DNA of 64,000 nucleotides, taken from assembly GCA_020975725.1 (NCBI GenBank), contig QXJR01000024.1, positions 302,535-366,534 on the forward strand, written 5' to 3'. Position numbers and translations under genes: made by a program. Source of the stretch: Picocystis sp. L7 (lineage: Eukaryota; Chlorophyta; Picocystophyceae; Picocystales; Picocystaceae). Under the pieces are notes generated by a model. The model had not been told where the DNA came from. It did no database searches and saw only the letters and a program-made list of their open reading frames with translations. Shown here in pieces: positions 20,606-31,063 of this stretch (within the stretch, counting starts at the first letter, position 1; each line of letters opens with the position of its first letter).

Positions 20606-21229
20606 TTATAGCCACCAGCCCTTCTCGCCCGTTCGAGGGTCGTTCCCCTTCCATTCTGTGACAACCACGTTGTCATTGGAATCAACCGAGCACTTCCAGA
20701 TGGGCAGCGGGTTCAACGCAGGCCCTCTCAAAACTCCGCCAGTTTCGCGATTGTATTGAGATTGGCAGCAAGGGCACAGGAACACGCCCGCACCGGCATC
20801 CCAGTTCACTTCACAGTTTTCGACCGAGCAGTTGGTTTGAATGACGTAATCCGCGATCGCTCCATTCTTCACCACGAGCGCGAACGGCGTGGAGTCCTCG
20901 TCCATTGCCCCAATGGGTGGGTTCCCGTTGCTGGTCCATTTGCTGAATTTAATGGGATCGCCCGATCCATCAACCAGCACGAAGGAATCATCTGCAACAG
21001 CCCACCTGGGCTTCGTCACAGAGCTAGCAACAGCAGCGGTTGCTGCGAGAAGGGCCTGGCGCCTGGCGAGACCCTTCAACGGGACATCGTTGGCACCAGG
21101 AATTGCATTGAGCTCGTTTTTGTCAACCCTACCTGCAGAAGAGGCCTGGACGCGGAAGGCGATCTGCGATAACATTACGAGTCTACCTGGGTCAGCACTG
21201 GTTCTACCTAGCCACAGCGTACACTGCAT
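20606..21229 (-). CDS. PetC-derived Rieske-like lumenal protein without histidine ligands
   Basis: Clearly related to the Rieske subunit of cytochrome b6f: PFALVVKNGAIADYVIQ, then RGPA, then a C-terminal RTGEKGWW. In PetC the cluster ligands are the first Cys and the His of CTHLGC and the Cys and His of CPCHGS. Here the first motif is CSVENC (134-139) and the second CPCCQS (152-157), so the histidines are replaced by Val136 and Cys155 while the spacing is kept. The usual membrane helix is absent. Instead there is a stroma-type presequence and a twin-arginine-like signal, RRQALLAATAAVASS, ending at AVA before Asp80. That predicts a soluble thylakoid-lumen protein. ATG 21229 gives 207 residues; ATG 21175 (189 residues) or a spliced first exon are alternatives. 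Confidence 0.82.
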   Translation of the reverse strand: MQCTLWLGRTSADPGRLVMLSQIAFRVQASSAGRVDKNELNAIPGANDVPLKGLARRQALLAATAAVASSVTKPRWAVADDSFVLVDGSGDPIKFSKWTSNGNPPIGAMDEDSTPFALVVKNGAIADYVIQTNCSVENCEVNWDAGAGVFLCPCCQSQYNRETGGVLRGPALNPLPIWKCSVDSNDNVVVTEWKGNDPRTGEKGWWL

Positions 21230-23423
21230 TCCCTTCGCGCGACCCTCAAGGCGCACCGTTCGTCTGGTCACCTTGTGGCTCACTCCCGTCCTGCAGCTTG
21301 TTGGACGGCTTGGGCTCCTGCGTGTACCATTCACGACATATCCCCGTTTGTCAGTTCTGCTCCCCTTCCTTGTGCTCCATGCTTCGGCGTTGTCTTTCAC
21401 GGATCTACGTTGTCCCACCTGATGCTGCGTGTGGTCCCCACACGTCCTTGGATGCGTGCTTGCATGGCGTTTGCCATCGTGAACTGATGCCATCCAGCCC
21501 CACAGGTTGGCCATTGGATCCAGGGTTCCCTTGGGTGTCGGAGAAGTGACGTCACGAAACGTCAGCTGTGCCGATTTCGCCCCACCGAGAAAGAGGGAGG
21601 AAGGGACCGTTGGGAACCCCCCGGGGTCTTTCTCCTGACGACACTTGGCAGGAACCGACCAATCGGAGGCCTCGGTTTTGCGGGAACGCCCCGGTGGATG
21701 TGGACAGGTGGACCGAGGCCAGGGGGCTCCCCCACGAATGACCGTAAAAGGACTGCATGGACCGACGGTCCATCGATCCACGGTCGAGAGCGAAGCGTTT
21801 GTCGCAGAGGAATCGTCGGGTGGGGAGGGAGGATTCGAGGACGTTCGTGTTCGGCGGGGTGGGGTGTCGATGGCGTTGGACAGCTGCGGTTGCCATGGTG
21901 CTCAGTGTCGTGGCACATTCAAGCCCTGTGAACACACACCGAGTGGAATCTTCGACACCTTTCGAGAGATTCGATGGCCGGTGGATGACGTCCAGGTTCG
22001 AAACTGACACCTGTCGATCCACCGCAGCCACGAACCGGTCTGCTCCAGGCGATTCTCATCCATTCCGGATCAGGGACCGAGGTGTGGATTGGATCGTGGA
22101 ACAGCCCCATGCAACAGCACACACCGAGTTCTCATGGGAGATGCAACCGGGCAAGAGACTTGAAAGAGGGACGTTGATACCATCAACGACACCCAGGTGA
22201 AACCCGAAGAGGCAGGCCACAAAGGGCGCGGAAAGCCTGCATCGTTGTGGATGCGAGAGTGCAGTGATGAGCGTGCCTTCAGATCCTTGCGCTCCACCAA
22301 CGAAGTAACGGCAGGCGGGAGAACCTCGGTCCGGCTGCCACCCCGAAGACTCGGTCATTGGTTTAATTTGGATCACGGCCGAACAACGACAGACTGCAGC
22401 AAGCAGCATGAACGCCATCCATCCTTGCCCGCAGAGGACGCAGCGATGCCGAACGCAGTTTGCATCGGAAAGTCCTGTCCAGACACCGCTCGTGCTGTGA
22501 TGCACTCGAGAGGCAGACGTGCAGGCGTTTCAACTTGAGTGCAAACGAGCATGGGCAGGGACAGAAAGGCAAAGCAAGCCACCCTTTCTCATGACTGCGC
22601 ACCGAACAGTGCAGTTGGCTCAAGATGGAGGGCGGATGCTGATATTGGTCGACGAAGTGCCTCCCGTGCAACTGAAGGCTGGAACGAAGGACAGGCGTCT
22701 GTTCGATGCCATCTTCAATGCATGTGCTGTTGTGGTGCTGTTGCTCTGTTCTTCAGTGCTAGGGTGTGTAGAGGCACACCTGTTGGTGAATCAGGGGAAC
22801 TTCCATCTTGCCAACTCGGACCAAGTTCTGCTGCATCTCTACCGAGATGACCAAGGTTGCACGGCCCGATGGGTAGGGGCGAGAAAGTTGCGGTCCTTGC
22901 GTTCCATGTGTGCTTCTTTGGGCTGCATCCGGGGAAGATTTGGGTACATGCAAAGGCATTGTGCAGGCATTGGTATCTCACCAGGATCCGTGTGGATCCT
23001 GCCAGGTGTGCGACCGAGGGAGGAACGTCCATCCCGTTGCTTTTTCCCAGCTTGCGTCCCCGGGTGGGAGTTGCATGCAACACCACTCGATTCCATGCAC
23101 TCTGCGTGTTTTCATCTTACTATATCCACTCCCTCCAAGGATACATCCATACGCTTGGGTTCCCGTCTGCTCTTTCTGCATTGTTGAAACACCCTTCGGT
23201 TTTGTCCCCCCCCTCCTTCTGGTGTGGGTTCATGGATCGCATGGACCGACGGTCTTCGCGGTCTTCACGGTCCATGTTCCACGTGGAACCGGCCGCGGAC
23301 CAGTCCGGTGCTTTCCCGCCACGAAAGCGCGTCACGTGTCGCGAGCGCCCCCCGCCCCGCCTGCCACGTCATCCGTCCGTGGAGAAGGTTCGGCCAAGTG
23401 TCGAGCTGGATTTTGGCGGGAAG
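21230..23423. other. Divergent upstream region, no supported gene
   Basis: 2.2 kb between the Rieske-like gene (minus) and the decarboxylase (plus). Many short overlapping open frames on both strands, none with recognisable protein character. It may hold 5' untranslated exons of either gene; the decarboxylase frame stays open upstream with an alternative ATG near 23232. Confidence 0.5.
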
Positions 23424-25118
23424 ATGGCCACGGTGGCGGAGTACGCGGTGGACCGCCTGGCCAGGCTGGGCATTCGACACGTGTTCGGTTTGCCAGGTGA
23501 TTTTGCATTTCCCATCGATGATGCAGTGGAAGAACATCCAGATCTCACATGGGTGGTGTCCACCAACGAACTGAATGCCGCGTACTCGGCCGACGGATAC
23601 GCGAGGATCCATGGATGTGCCATGCTCACCACCACCTATGGCGTGGGTGAACTCAGTGCCTTGAACGGTATCATGGGATCCAAAGCGGAAAACTTGCCCG
23701 TGTTCCACCTGGTAGGTGGACCTGCGGTGCGCTTGGCCAGGACGAAAAGACACCTGCACCACACCCTGGGAGATGGCGAGGTCGGGAACTTCATCCCCAT
23801 CTCCGCTGCAGCCACCTGCGCGTGGACCAGCCTCACGCCAGACAACACGGTGGCAGAGATGGAACGCATCGTTACCCACGCATTCAAGGATATGCAACCT
23901 GTCTACATATACATCCCCCAGGATATTGCAATGATGCATGTGCTGGACTCCCAAGTGCTAGTTCCCACCTCGATCCAACCCAGGAGCTGTCGAAGAGAAC
24001 TTGGTTCGGCCGTGAAATCCATCCTGCAACGGATCCGTGCTGCCAAGACGCTGGTTGTGTTGGTTTCCTACAAGGTGGGAAGGTACAAGCTCACCGACAA
24101 GGTTCGAATGCTGATCGAGAAGCTGAACTGCCCCTTCACTGCCACGACCATGGACAGACAGACTTTGCCAGAGACTCACCCCCAGTTCCTCGGCCTGTAC
24201 CGCGGTGCGGTCTCCCCGCCCGGTGTCATAGAAACGGTTGAAGGAGCTGATCTGGTGCTGAACGTGGGGGGATGCATATTTGATGATCTCTCCACGGGCT
24301 TTGCAACGACTAATCTTTCCAGCGAGAAGCTTGTCACATTGGGGATTCACTTTGTTGAAATTGTTCACAGCTCCTCCAAGGTCCAAGTGGAACAGCACAG
24401 TTACGATCCTGTTTGGCTTGAAGACGTGCTTGATGCCCTTCTAGCGACAGGTGACCTACCCTCCTTCGATGCGGAACATTTCCCTCCCCCGCTGTTGCCG
24501 GAGGCTCCAGTAGCGGACATGTCCCTCACCTACCCATCGGTGCTGAGTATTCTCGCTCGCTTTTTTCAATCCGGCGATGTTATTGTGTGCGAGACAGGAA
24601 CCATTTCCGTGCAGATGTCAGGGATGACCATTCCAGAAGGTTGTACATACATGAACCAGACTCTCTGGGGTTCGATTGGTTGGGCGACCCCAGCTGCCTT
24701 AGGGGTTGCCCTTGCAGCACCCAACAGACGAGTGATCCTGATCACTGGGGATGGGTCGCACCAAGTGACAGCTACTGAAATTGGAGTCATGGGGCGCTAT
24801 GATGTCAACGTTATCTGCATTGTGTTGAACAATGGTATGTACGGTATTGAGGCCTTCTTGGAGAAGAACAAGCTTGTTTCTTACAATGATCTTGCCCTCT
24901 GGGAATACAGCAAGATACCTCAGGCCATGGGCTGCTACACATGGAGATGCTTCAAGGTCAGAACCAATGGTGAGTTAGAGGAGGAATTGGTGGCAGCCCG
25001 TCAATGCCATTCCTCCACCTACATTGAGGTCTTGCTTGGTGAGAAACTCCTCAAACCACTGGCCTCTTTCCAACTGAACCACCAGTACATGGTGAAGCCA
25101 TTTAGTGAAGACTTGTGA
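23424..25118 (+). CDS. Thiamine-diphosphate decarboxylase, pyruvate decarboxylase-like
   Basis: Non-oxidative 2-oxo-acid decarboxylase; by family most likely pyruvate to acetaldehyde plus CO2, giving fermentative ethanol together with an alcohol dehydrogenase, although indolepyruvate or phenylpyruvate cannot be excluded. 564 residues, the usual length. Catalytic Glu49 lies in STNELNAAYSADGYAR. The adjacent His112-His113 of LHHTLGDG are the pair typical of PDC/IPDC. The ThDP-Mg motif starts at about residue 441 with GDGSHQVTATEIG and ends in LNNGMYG. ATG 23424 (MATVAEYAVDRLARLG) matches the normal start of the family. The frame is open upstream, and an ATG near 23232 would add an Arg/Ser/Pro-rich leader that could be a targeting peptide. 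Confidence 0.92.
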   Translation: MATVAEYAVDRLARLGIRHVFGLPGDFAFPIDDAVEEHPDLTWVVSTNELNAAYSADGYARIHGCAMLTTTYGVGELSALNGIMGSKAENLPVFHLVGGPAVRLARTKRHLHHTLGDGEVGNFIPISAAATCAWTSLTPDNTVAEMERIVTHAFKDMQPVYIYIPQDIAMMHVLDSQVLVPTSIQPRSCRRELGSAVKSILQRIRAAKTLVVLVSYKVGRYKLTDKVRMLIEKLNCPFTATTMDRQTLPETHPQFLGLYRGAVSPPGVIETVEGADLVLNVGGCIFDDLSTGFATTNLSSEKLVTLGIHFVEIVHSSSKVQVEQHSYDPVWLEDVLDALLATGDLPSFDAEHFPPPLLPEAPVADMSLTYPSVLSILARFFQSGDVIVCETGTISVQMSGMTIPEGCTYMNQTLWGSIGWATPAALGVALAAPNRRVILITGDGSHQVTATEIGVMGRYDVNVICIVLNNGMYGIEAFLEKNKLVSYNDLALWEYSKIPQAMGCYTWRCFKVRTNGELEEELVAARQCHSSTYIEVLLGEKLLKPLASFQLNHQYMVKPFSEDL

Positions 25119-26990
25119 TCTTCGCACTTGCTTGCGATGTGGTAGTTCCGACTCCTCAACTAGGGTGGTGGTTATTTTACGTACTCTTGTGGCAAAGCTA
25201 GGGGTATACAATATTGTACATGTGCGTTTTTGAACACTACATTAGGTACAGTCCTTTGGGATTATGTATCTGGACGGTCATTTCTAACATAATTTACAGA
25301 GATCTGAAGTGGTGCCCTCATGAGCTGCCGTGGCTTGTTCAAGGTGTAACAAGGATGCTTTATACAGCCCATCCATTGTTTACACGGATTTGAACGTGCT
25401 TTCTGGCCAGAAGCTACCCTTACATCTGTTGGCGGTGGATGTCGTTCTGCCAAAAGAACTGGTGTGAGAACACCATGAAGGTGGTTCCAACAGCCGGTCA
25501 GAGGGGATGTTCATACAACCCATTACCATACAGATGTGAACCAGAGCGAAGAACCACCTTTGTTTATGCCCATGAAGAGGAAATACAGAGCAGCACTTGA
25601 TTGGAGTAGTTCTTGGAGTCGGAGGAGAACATGAAATGCTACGGCTCTGGATGAAAAACCCTTAGTCCGTTGATCCTTCTGCGTAATACGAACAGCTTCT
25701 TGCTTGACTTGAAGGCGCAGTGGAAGTAAAATGGCCATTCTGTTCACCTGCATATCTGACGACTCCACGCTACTCTGCACTTGGAGAAAAGTGTTAGAAT
25801 GGCGCACAACATTGGTTTGATTCGGCCCAAGTATTTTTACGATGATGGCCAAAGATTAAATGGATACATAACAGGCCAAGTGTAGGAGCAAACACATGTG
25901 CATGTGCACAAGTAAATACTGTATACAAAGATTTCTGAAAGCCCATGTGGATCTCCATCTCAAAATCTTGCCCTGATGCAAAATGGAGTCGCTGAATCAT
26001 CCTGATGTACCTTCAGGGATTGCTGCGGAAGCAAAATGAAGCTCTGCCATCGTGGTTGATATCCTGGCATTGCATTCTGTTCTCAAGTGCAAACTGTCCG
26101 TCCCAGCAATTTGAAGCCCCCACAAGTGCACGCAAGCTTCGTATCAATGGGATTGTCGCCATGATGTTGAAGATCACAACAGGAAACAATTAGCAGTCAC
26201 CCTGTTGAAACTTGCAAACCGCATCGAAGGAAAGTTGACAAGAGTGTGAACAAACATGTGCGAAGCTGCAATTTAGTCTAGAGCAAGCAGTTACTCATTC
26301 TAGCGGGTTGAACGGTTTGGTTCGTCTGCGAGTTGAGGCTCAACCTTTGGACTGTCTATTGGGATTCAACGATGGCTGGAACGACCATGGATGTTTACAC
26401 GCAAAGCATTGCAATCAGCTGGCCGAACACAGGACATGACATTTGAAGTTTGCATGCATCTCTTGGGCAAGTCTGAATGTGATATTGGTAAGATTTGCAC
26501 CATGTACTACACAGACACTTGGACTGTCTCTCACAAGTACAAGAAGGTCCTTTGTTTGCCTCCACTAACCTACTGTGTCAAGGAAGATGAAAGCATGCTG
26601 GTGACCTTGAGCTATTCCTCTCTCTCTTGATGAGCACGCCCAACAATGCTGTGGGACATGGGAATACACAAATTCTCAAGCGAAGAATTGCATTAGGTAC
26701 CTTCCCGTTGTTTCAATGCGCGCATTTTAGTGGGACTTTACTTGGAGAATAGTATAAGAGCAACTCATAGTAACGTTGACAAAAATTTGCATCCAAAGTG
26801 TACAAGGACCCTCATGAATGATGCGTGGTTTGCTAGGATTTGGTTGACACGGCACATTGTTCCTGGTGGATAAGAATGGGGATTGACCCATCCAAGGCAA
26901 TTGTAATTACTCATTGACAATGACTGTAGGAGAGTTTGACAATTTCCGGCCATCATGGGAGTTGAATGCCCACGTAAATGGGCTTTAAAG
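25119..26990. other. Intergenic region between convergent genes
   Basis: 1.9 kb of moderately AT-rich sequence between the 3' ends of the decarboxylase and the first iron-cluster gene. Only short open frames; nothing I can support. Confidence 0.5.
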
Positions 26991-28220
26991 TTATTCATCC
27001 AGCAATGGCTGGGCAACTCCTTCCTCCACGCCGCTGTCAAGGGAGGTATTTGGCTGAAACTTCTGCCAGGCCTTCAACAATCCTATTGACATAGTTAGTG
27101 CTGCAGCGAACCCAAGTATGAGTGCAAGGGGTGGGAAAAGGAAAGCCAGGCGGACGCTAGCATTTGCTTTCTGCATTTCATATTCTCGCCAACTCCAAAT
27201 GCAAAGGAGAACCAAAAGCTGGGCAAGCAACCCGCCAATGAAGCTGAGAGACATTTGGTAGGAGCTTGCATGATCTTGATCGAGGCCTTTACACCAGCGC
27301 ACCGCCATTTCAGATGCTAAAAGAGCACTTGCAGGTTGTAAGAATATGGCAAATGGCCACCAATGAGCTGCTGCAGTAATGGCTACAAACACTGATGTTG
27401 TCCGGTGCAAGTACGGCCACCAGGCACGTACCCGTTCTGTCTTGCGCCAAGAAAGAGCGGCTTGGATAGTAAAACCAGCTAGGCAAAGAATGCCAAAGGA
27501 GTACAGCAACCCTTCCGGACTCATCAGGAGCTGTAGAAACCCTCCTACATTCTCGTGGTTCCCAAGGAGATAGACAAGTTCTAAAGCCCCATGCAGAATA
27601 GCAAAAAAAAATGCAGACTTGCTGATAAACTTGTGAAGATGTATGGGTCGTAGACCTCCTACAACTCCCAGAATACGTGCAGGGACACTGGATACCAGGA
27701 TTGGCAACAGGGACAGATGCCAGGATAGTGGAAAAGCTGCTGCAAGAGAAATGGCCAACAAGAAATGGTAGGTGGACGTCCAGTAAAACGAACTTCCCAG
27801 AAAGTACACCAAGGGAACCACAAACCACACAAAGGAGGCAACACCCCAAGTCCACTTGTACACATTGCTCAAAGTCATGGATTCGCAGTCCCACTTTTTC
27901 TTTCCTCCCTTTACAAGCGGAAAGAAGGCTAGCAATATGCTTGGCATTATCCAGAAAGCAAGAGTCACCATAGCAAAAGGGGTCAGCCCGAACATGTATC
28001 CTCTGTAGAAGCAATAGTAACCAGCTTCTCCTGCTGGACTCGAGCAGTAGGTCGGATCACCGAGATTCATCAATCCTCCCACACCACCCACACCACCAAC
28101 CCCATATCGAAGTTTCTGTGGAATCTCGAACGATACGAGCAGCCGCAGTGGCTCATACAGCGCTGCCAGTACTAATGGACCCATCAGCCAGGGTGCAGGG
28201 CTGAGTGTTCTCTCTGCCAT
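26991..28220 (-). CDS. Ferric-reductase-like bis-haem membrane protein lacking the flavin domain
   Basis: 409-residue membrane protein with about nine hydrophobic segments. Two helices carry the ferric reductase/NOX haem ligands with exact HX13H spacing: His196 and His210 in HKFISKSAFFFAILH, and His272 and His286 in HRTTSVFVAITAAAH. It therefore should bind two haems across the membrane. It stops after the membrane domain, with no FAD (HPxS) or NAD(P)H module, so it needs another electron donor or works as a cytochrome b561-like shuttle. It is the first gene of the iron cluster and is divergent from the FBP1-like gene, sharing a promoter with three TGTCGACA palindromes. The start ATG at 28220 is followed by a plausible cytosolic N-terminus. 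Confidence 0.87.
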   Translation of the reverse strand: MAERTLSPAPWLMGPLVLAALYEPLRLLVSFEIPQKLRYGVGGVGGVGGLMNLGDPTYCSSPAGEAGYYCFYRGYMFGLTPFAMVTLAFWIMPSILLAFFPLVKGGKKKWDCESMTLSNVYKWTWGVASFVWFVVPLVYFLGSSFYWTSTYHFLLAISLAAAFPLSWHLSLLPILVSSVPARILGVVGGLRPIHLHKFISKSAFFFAILHGALELVYLLGNHENVGGFLQLLMSPEGLLYSFGILCLAGFTIQAALSWRKTERVRAWWPYLHRTTSVFVAITAAAHWWPFAIFLQPASALLASEMAVRWCKGLDQDHASSYQMSLSFIGGLLAQLLVLLCIWSWREYEMQKANASVRLAFLFPPLALILGFAAALTMSIGLLKAWQKFQPNTSLDSGVEEGVAQPLLDE

Positions 28221-28779
28221 CGCCGAGGATGTTTGAACTACCGATTCTTCAAGCGACCAGCCAGTCTCTGTCTCACAACACTACAAATTCCTCCTGTCTC
28301 GAAATCACTGGTCCAAAGTAATTTTTCTACTTTCAGGAAGACTAGGACGAGGCAATGTCGGGAGTCTCCAGCGACCTTTGATGTACCCTCCAGTAGGACA
28401 CGACTTCCTTCTTGAGTAGGCCTGCTGCTTGGACGGTTTCGGTGCCCAGGCTTGGTACCTGGTCGAAGGGCAGGTAGAGGAAGCGTTCGGCGGGTCCAGT
28501 TGGAGGTATGGATGGGTGTTCGAGGTGAATGCGACCAGTTCTACCGTGGTTGGTTTTCTCTGGTCACGCAGAGGAGTGGTCTTGGTGGGACGGGGACACG
28601 GATGTGGTCATCCATCTCAAGAGCCATCACGACTGGGGGGATCTACACACACAAACACCACCCCACAGTGGACATTCCCCGGGAATGATTGGGGTAAGTT
28701 TCGACTGGCGATAGATGAGAAAAGACGGGTTCGTTTGTAGCTCTCGCGCATATGTCGTAATCGGTGGGACACCACAACG

Positions 28780-29009
28780 TGTCGACAGAAAGAAGGCGAG
28801 GAAGGTCCGCCATCTCCCTCAACGCGTCGACATCCTGCACCTTGTCTTCCGAGACCGCCATCCCGCGTGTCGACATGGTGAAGGTCCCTACCTGGGGCAG
28901 GTTCCGCCCCTCTCGATCCGTACACACCCGTCCCTCCCCCGATCGCCCCCAGCTGGTGCCCCAAGTGAGGGCCTTTCCCCAGGGATCCCCCCACCCTCGA
29001 ATGTCGACA
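28780..29009. promoter_or_regulatory. Three TGTCGACA palindromes in a divergent promoter
   Basis: Exact copies at 28780-28787, 28868-28875 and 29002-29009, plus a one-mismatch copy at 28825-28832. They lie between the reductase-like gene (start 28220, minus) and the FBP1-like gene (start 29156, plus). The rest of 28221-29155 holds no supported gene. Candidate binding sites for an iron-responsive factor. Confidence 0.65.
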
Positions 29010-29155
29010 CATCTCGGAGGACGGTTGGGGGGAAAGAAACCTGGAAGTCGAGGGGACACCCGCTCACCCCAGGACCATCCCATCAATGAACCATGCCATG
29101 GATCATTTGTTGGGGTGCAGGAGAGAGCAGGTGCGCTCCTGTCCGTCCAAGAACC

Positions 29156-31063
29156 ATGCCCACACGACGCGATGCAGGCAAGAAGAACCACCGACCGATC
29201 CAATGGATGTGGATCGTGGCCACCGCTTGCACACTGGCCTGGGGGAACAAGGGAGTCCAGGCCGCCTGCGAACGACCGGTCTCCAATTGTGACCGCAGCA
29301 AAGATTACTTTGATACCAAGATGAAGTTCGACCATGCAGGAAGCGTAAAAAAAATCGAGTATCACAATCACTACGTGACCTTGGATACAGAATGGACAGC
29401 TTGGAGTGGCTTACATGAAGAAAAATATGTGTTCGTCCGCTGTGGTTGCCCGGCGCCTGAACTGAATGGTTACAAGGAGTTCCACGTCCCTGTCGACAGT
29501 GCCTTCCTGCAGGAAACAGTTGTGGTACCCAAAATTCACCTCATTGGACAGAGGCCAAAGTTGGTTGCAGTTGAAACTGGACAATGGATCACCACACCAC
29601 AACTGAGGGATGACATAGAAAATGGAGTCGTCGTCGACATTGAGCGAAACTATACTAAGCTGTACGAATTGCCAGAGGGCATCCCAGATGTTTTGATCAC
29701 CGGGTCCGGGGATTCCAGTGACTGGGAAGGTTGGACAGAGGAGCTCGAAGCGCGGCGAATTTTAGACGCTGATCCTGGGGAGTTGTCCCCTCTTGGGCGT
29801 GCGGAGCTCGTGAAGATCGCAGGTATCCTATTTGGTGCAGAAGATACTGCACAAGCACTGTTTGATCTAATTGTTGCCAGGTATGAAACAGCTAGAGACA
29901 AGGCATTTGCTGCCCGTAAGCGACCTTCTGTGATGCTGGGCCTACCATCCCCAGGCTGGGGCTGGTCGGTAACCAGGGGTAGCTCTTACGTTGGCAGATT
30001 CCTCGCAGATGCTAATGTCGAGTACAAGAATGCAAACGATGAGTTTGAAGTGCCCCAGGAATCCAATGTCATACTAGAAACTTTCAGGGAGTCTCAATAC
30101 TGGATCAACGTTTACGTGAGGACAGACGATCAATCGCCCACCACGATGGAAATGCTGCTGCAGGGCAATAGGACCGAGTCTCCAGGCGGAGATCAGAGCG
30201 TATTTCCACAATTCCGAGCATTCAAATGCGGCAACGTCTTTTCCAACGGAAATGCAGTACAGCGTGGGATGCCTGGTAATCCGTATTGGGAAGAAGGAGT
30301 GCTCCGTCCAGATTTGATCCTGATGGATATGGTGCAGTTGTTCCATCCTGATGTTACCATGTTTGAGCATGAAGCGGAATTTCACTTCTACCACAAGCTT
30401 GCTCCGCTTCCCAATAACGAGAACATGGGCGAGTGCGGTTTGACAACCCTCTCAGCACGTCCAGAAAAGAACGGCATGTATCTTTTTGCCCATTTCTCAA
30501 TGCATGACGTGTCTCAGTATGATTTCTTGGACAATCTTGTGGAGAAAGTGCAACCAGCAATAGCGAACTTTCTTGAGCTGGACATGGAAAAAGTCGAGGC
30601 ATTCGTTTCAAACGATCCAGCACCATCAGCAGATGCATTTACGATCCAGGTGATTGCCGATGTTGGAGAATGTGGGTCCTGTGGGCTGGAAGGTCCAGAG
30701 AGCATGCACTCCAACTGTCAAGACCTAGCGACCCGTTTGAATGACGTTGGAACAGTTGTTTTGAATGCGCTTTCCCATGGAAACACAGGGCCTTCAGTGG
30801 AAAATACTGTACCGGCCCATGCGATGTGCCACGCAGGTGATCCTGTCATGACCTCGGCTTTCGTTCCTGCATCCACCTCTTCTTCCTCGTTGAGTGGCGG
30901 CGCCATCGCTGGTATCGTGGTGGGCTGTGTTGTGGGTGTTGCCGTTCTTATTTTGGTGGCTGTCAAGTTCTCCTACCGCAAGGGTTCAGACGATATGTAC
31001 CAACAGCTCCTTGCACAGCCAGGCCAGGAGATGAGCAAGGGAGCAAACGGTACGCCAATTTGA
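29156..31063 (+). CDS. FBP1-like membrane-anchored siderophore-binding protein
   Basis: Surface protein with an extracellular periplasmic-binding-protein fold of the TroA/FepB iron-complex class, like diatom FBP1, which captures ferric siderophores. 635 residues from ATG 29156. There is a signal peptide (hydrophobic core WMWIVATACTLAW, cleavage likely after VQA near 36). The binding domain spans about residues 40-520 with RPKLVAVETG, PDVLITGSGDSS and PSVMLGLPSPGWGWS. A Ser-rich linker precedes one membrane helix at about 580-605. The cytosolic tail contains DDMYQQLL, where YQQL (615-618) fits a YxxPhi endocytosis signal, consistent with uptake by internalisation. ATG 29093 would add 21 residues in front of the signal and is less likely. 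Confidence 0.85.
   Translation: MPTRRDAGKKNHRPIQWMWIVATACTLAWGNKGVQAACERPVSNCDRSKDYFDTKMKFDHAGSVKKIEYHNHYVTLDTEWTAWSGLHEEKYVFVRCGCPAPELNGYKEFHVPVDSAFLQETVVVPKIHLIGQRPKLVAVETGQWITTPQLRDDIENGVVVDIERNYTKLYELPEGIPDVLITGSGDSSDWEGWTEELEARRILDADPGELSPLGRAELVKIAGILFGAEDTAQALFDLIVARYETARDKAFAARKRPSVMLGLPSPGWGWSVTRGSSYVGRFLADANVEYKNANDEFEVPQESNVILETFRESQYWINVYVRTDDQSPTTMEMLLQGNRTESPGGDQSVFPQFRAFKCGNVFSNGNAVQRGMPGNPYWEEGVLRPDLILMDMVQLFHPDVTMFEHEAEFHFYHKLAPLPNNENMGECGLTTLSARPEKNGMYLFAHFSMHDVSQYDFLDNLVEKVQPAIANFLELDMEKVEAFVSNDPAPSADAFTIQVIADVGECGSCGLEGPESMHSNCQDLATRLNDVGTVVLNALSHGNTGPSVENTVPAHAMCHAGDPVMTSAFVPASTSSSSLSGGAIAGIVVGCVVGVAVLILVAVKFSYRKGSDDMYQQLLAQPGQEMSKGANGTPI

Noticed and set aside
22056-22505. 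149-codon minus-strand frame upstream of the decarboxylase
   Set aside because: Random-looking composition and several equally long frames overlap it.
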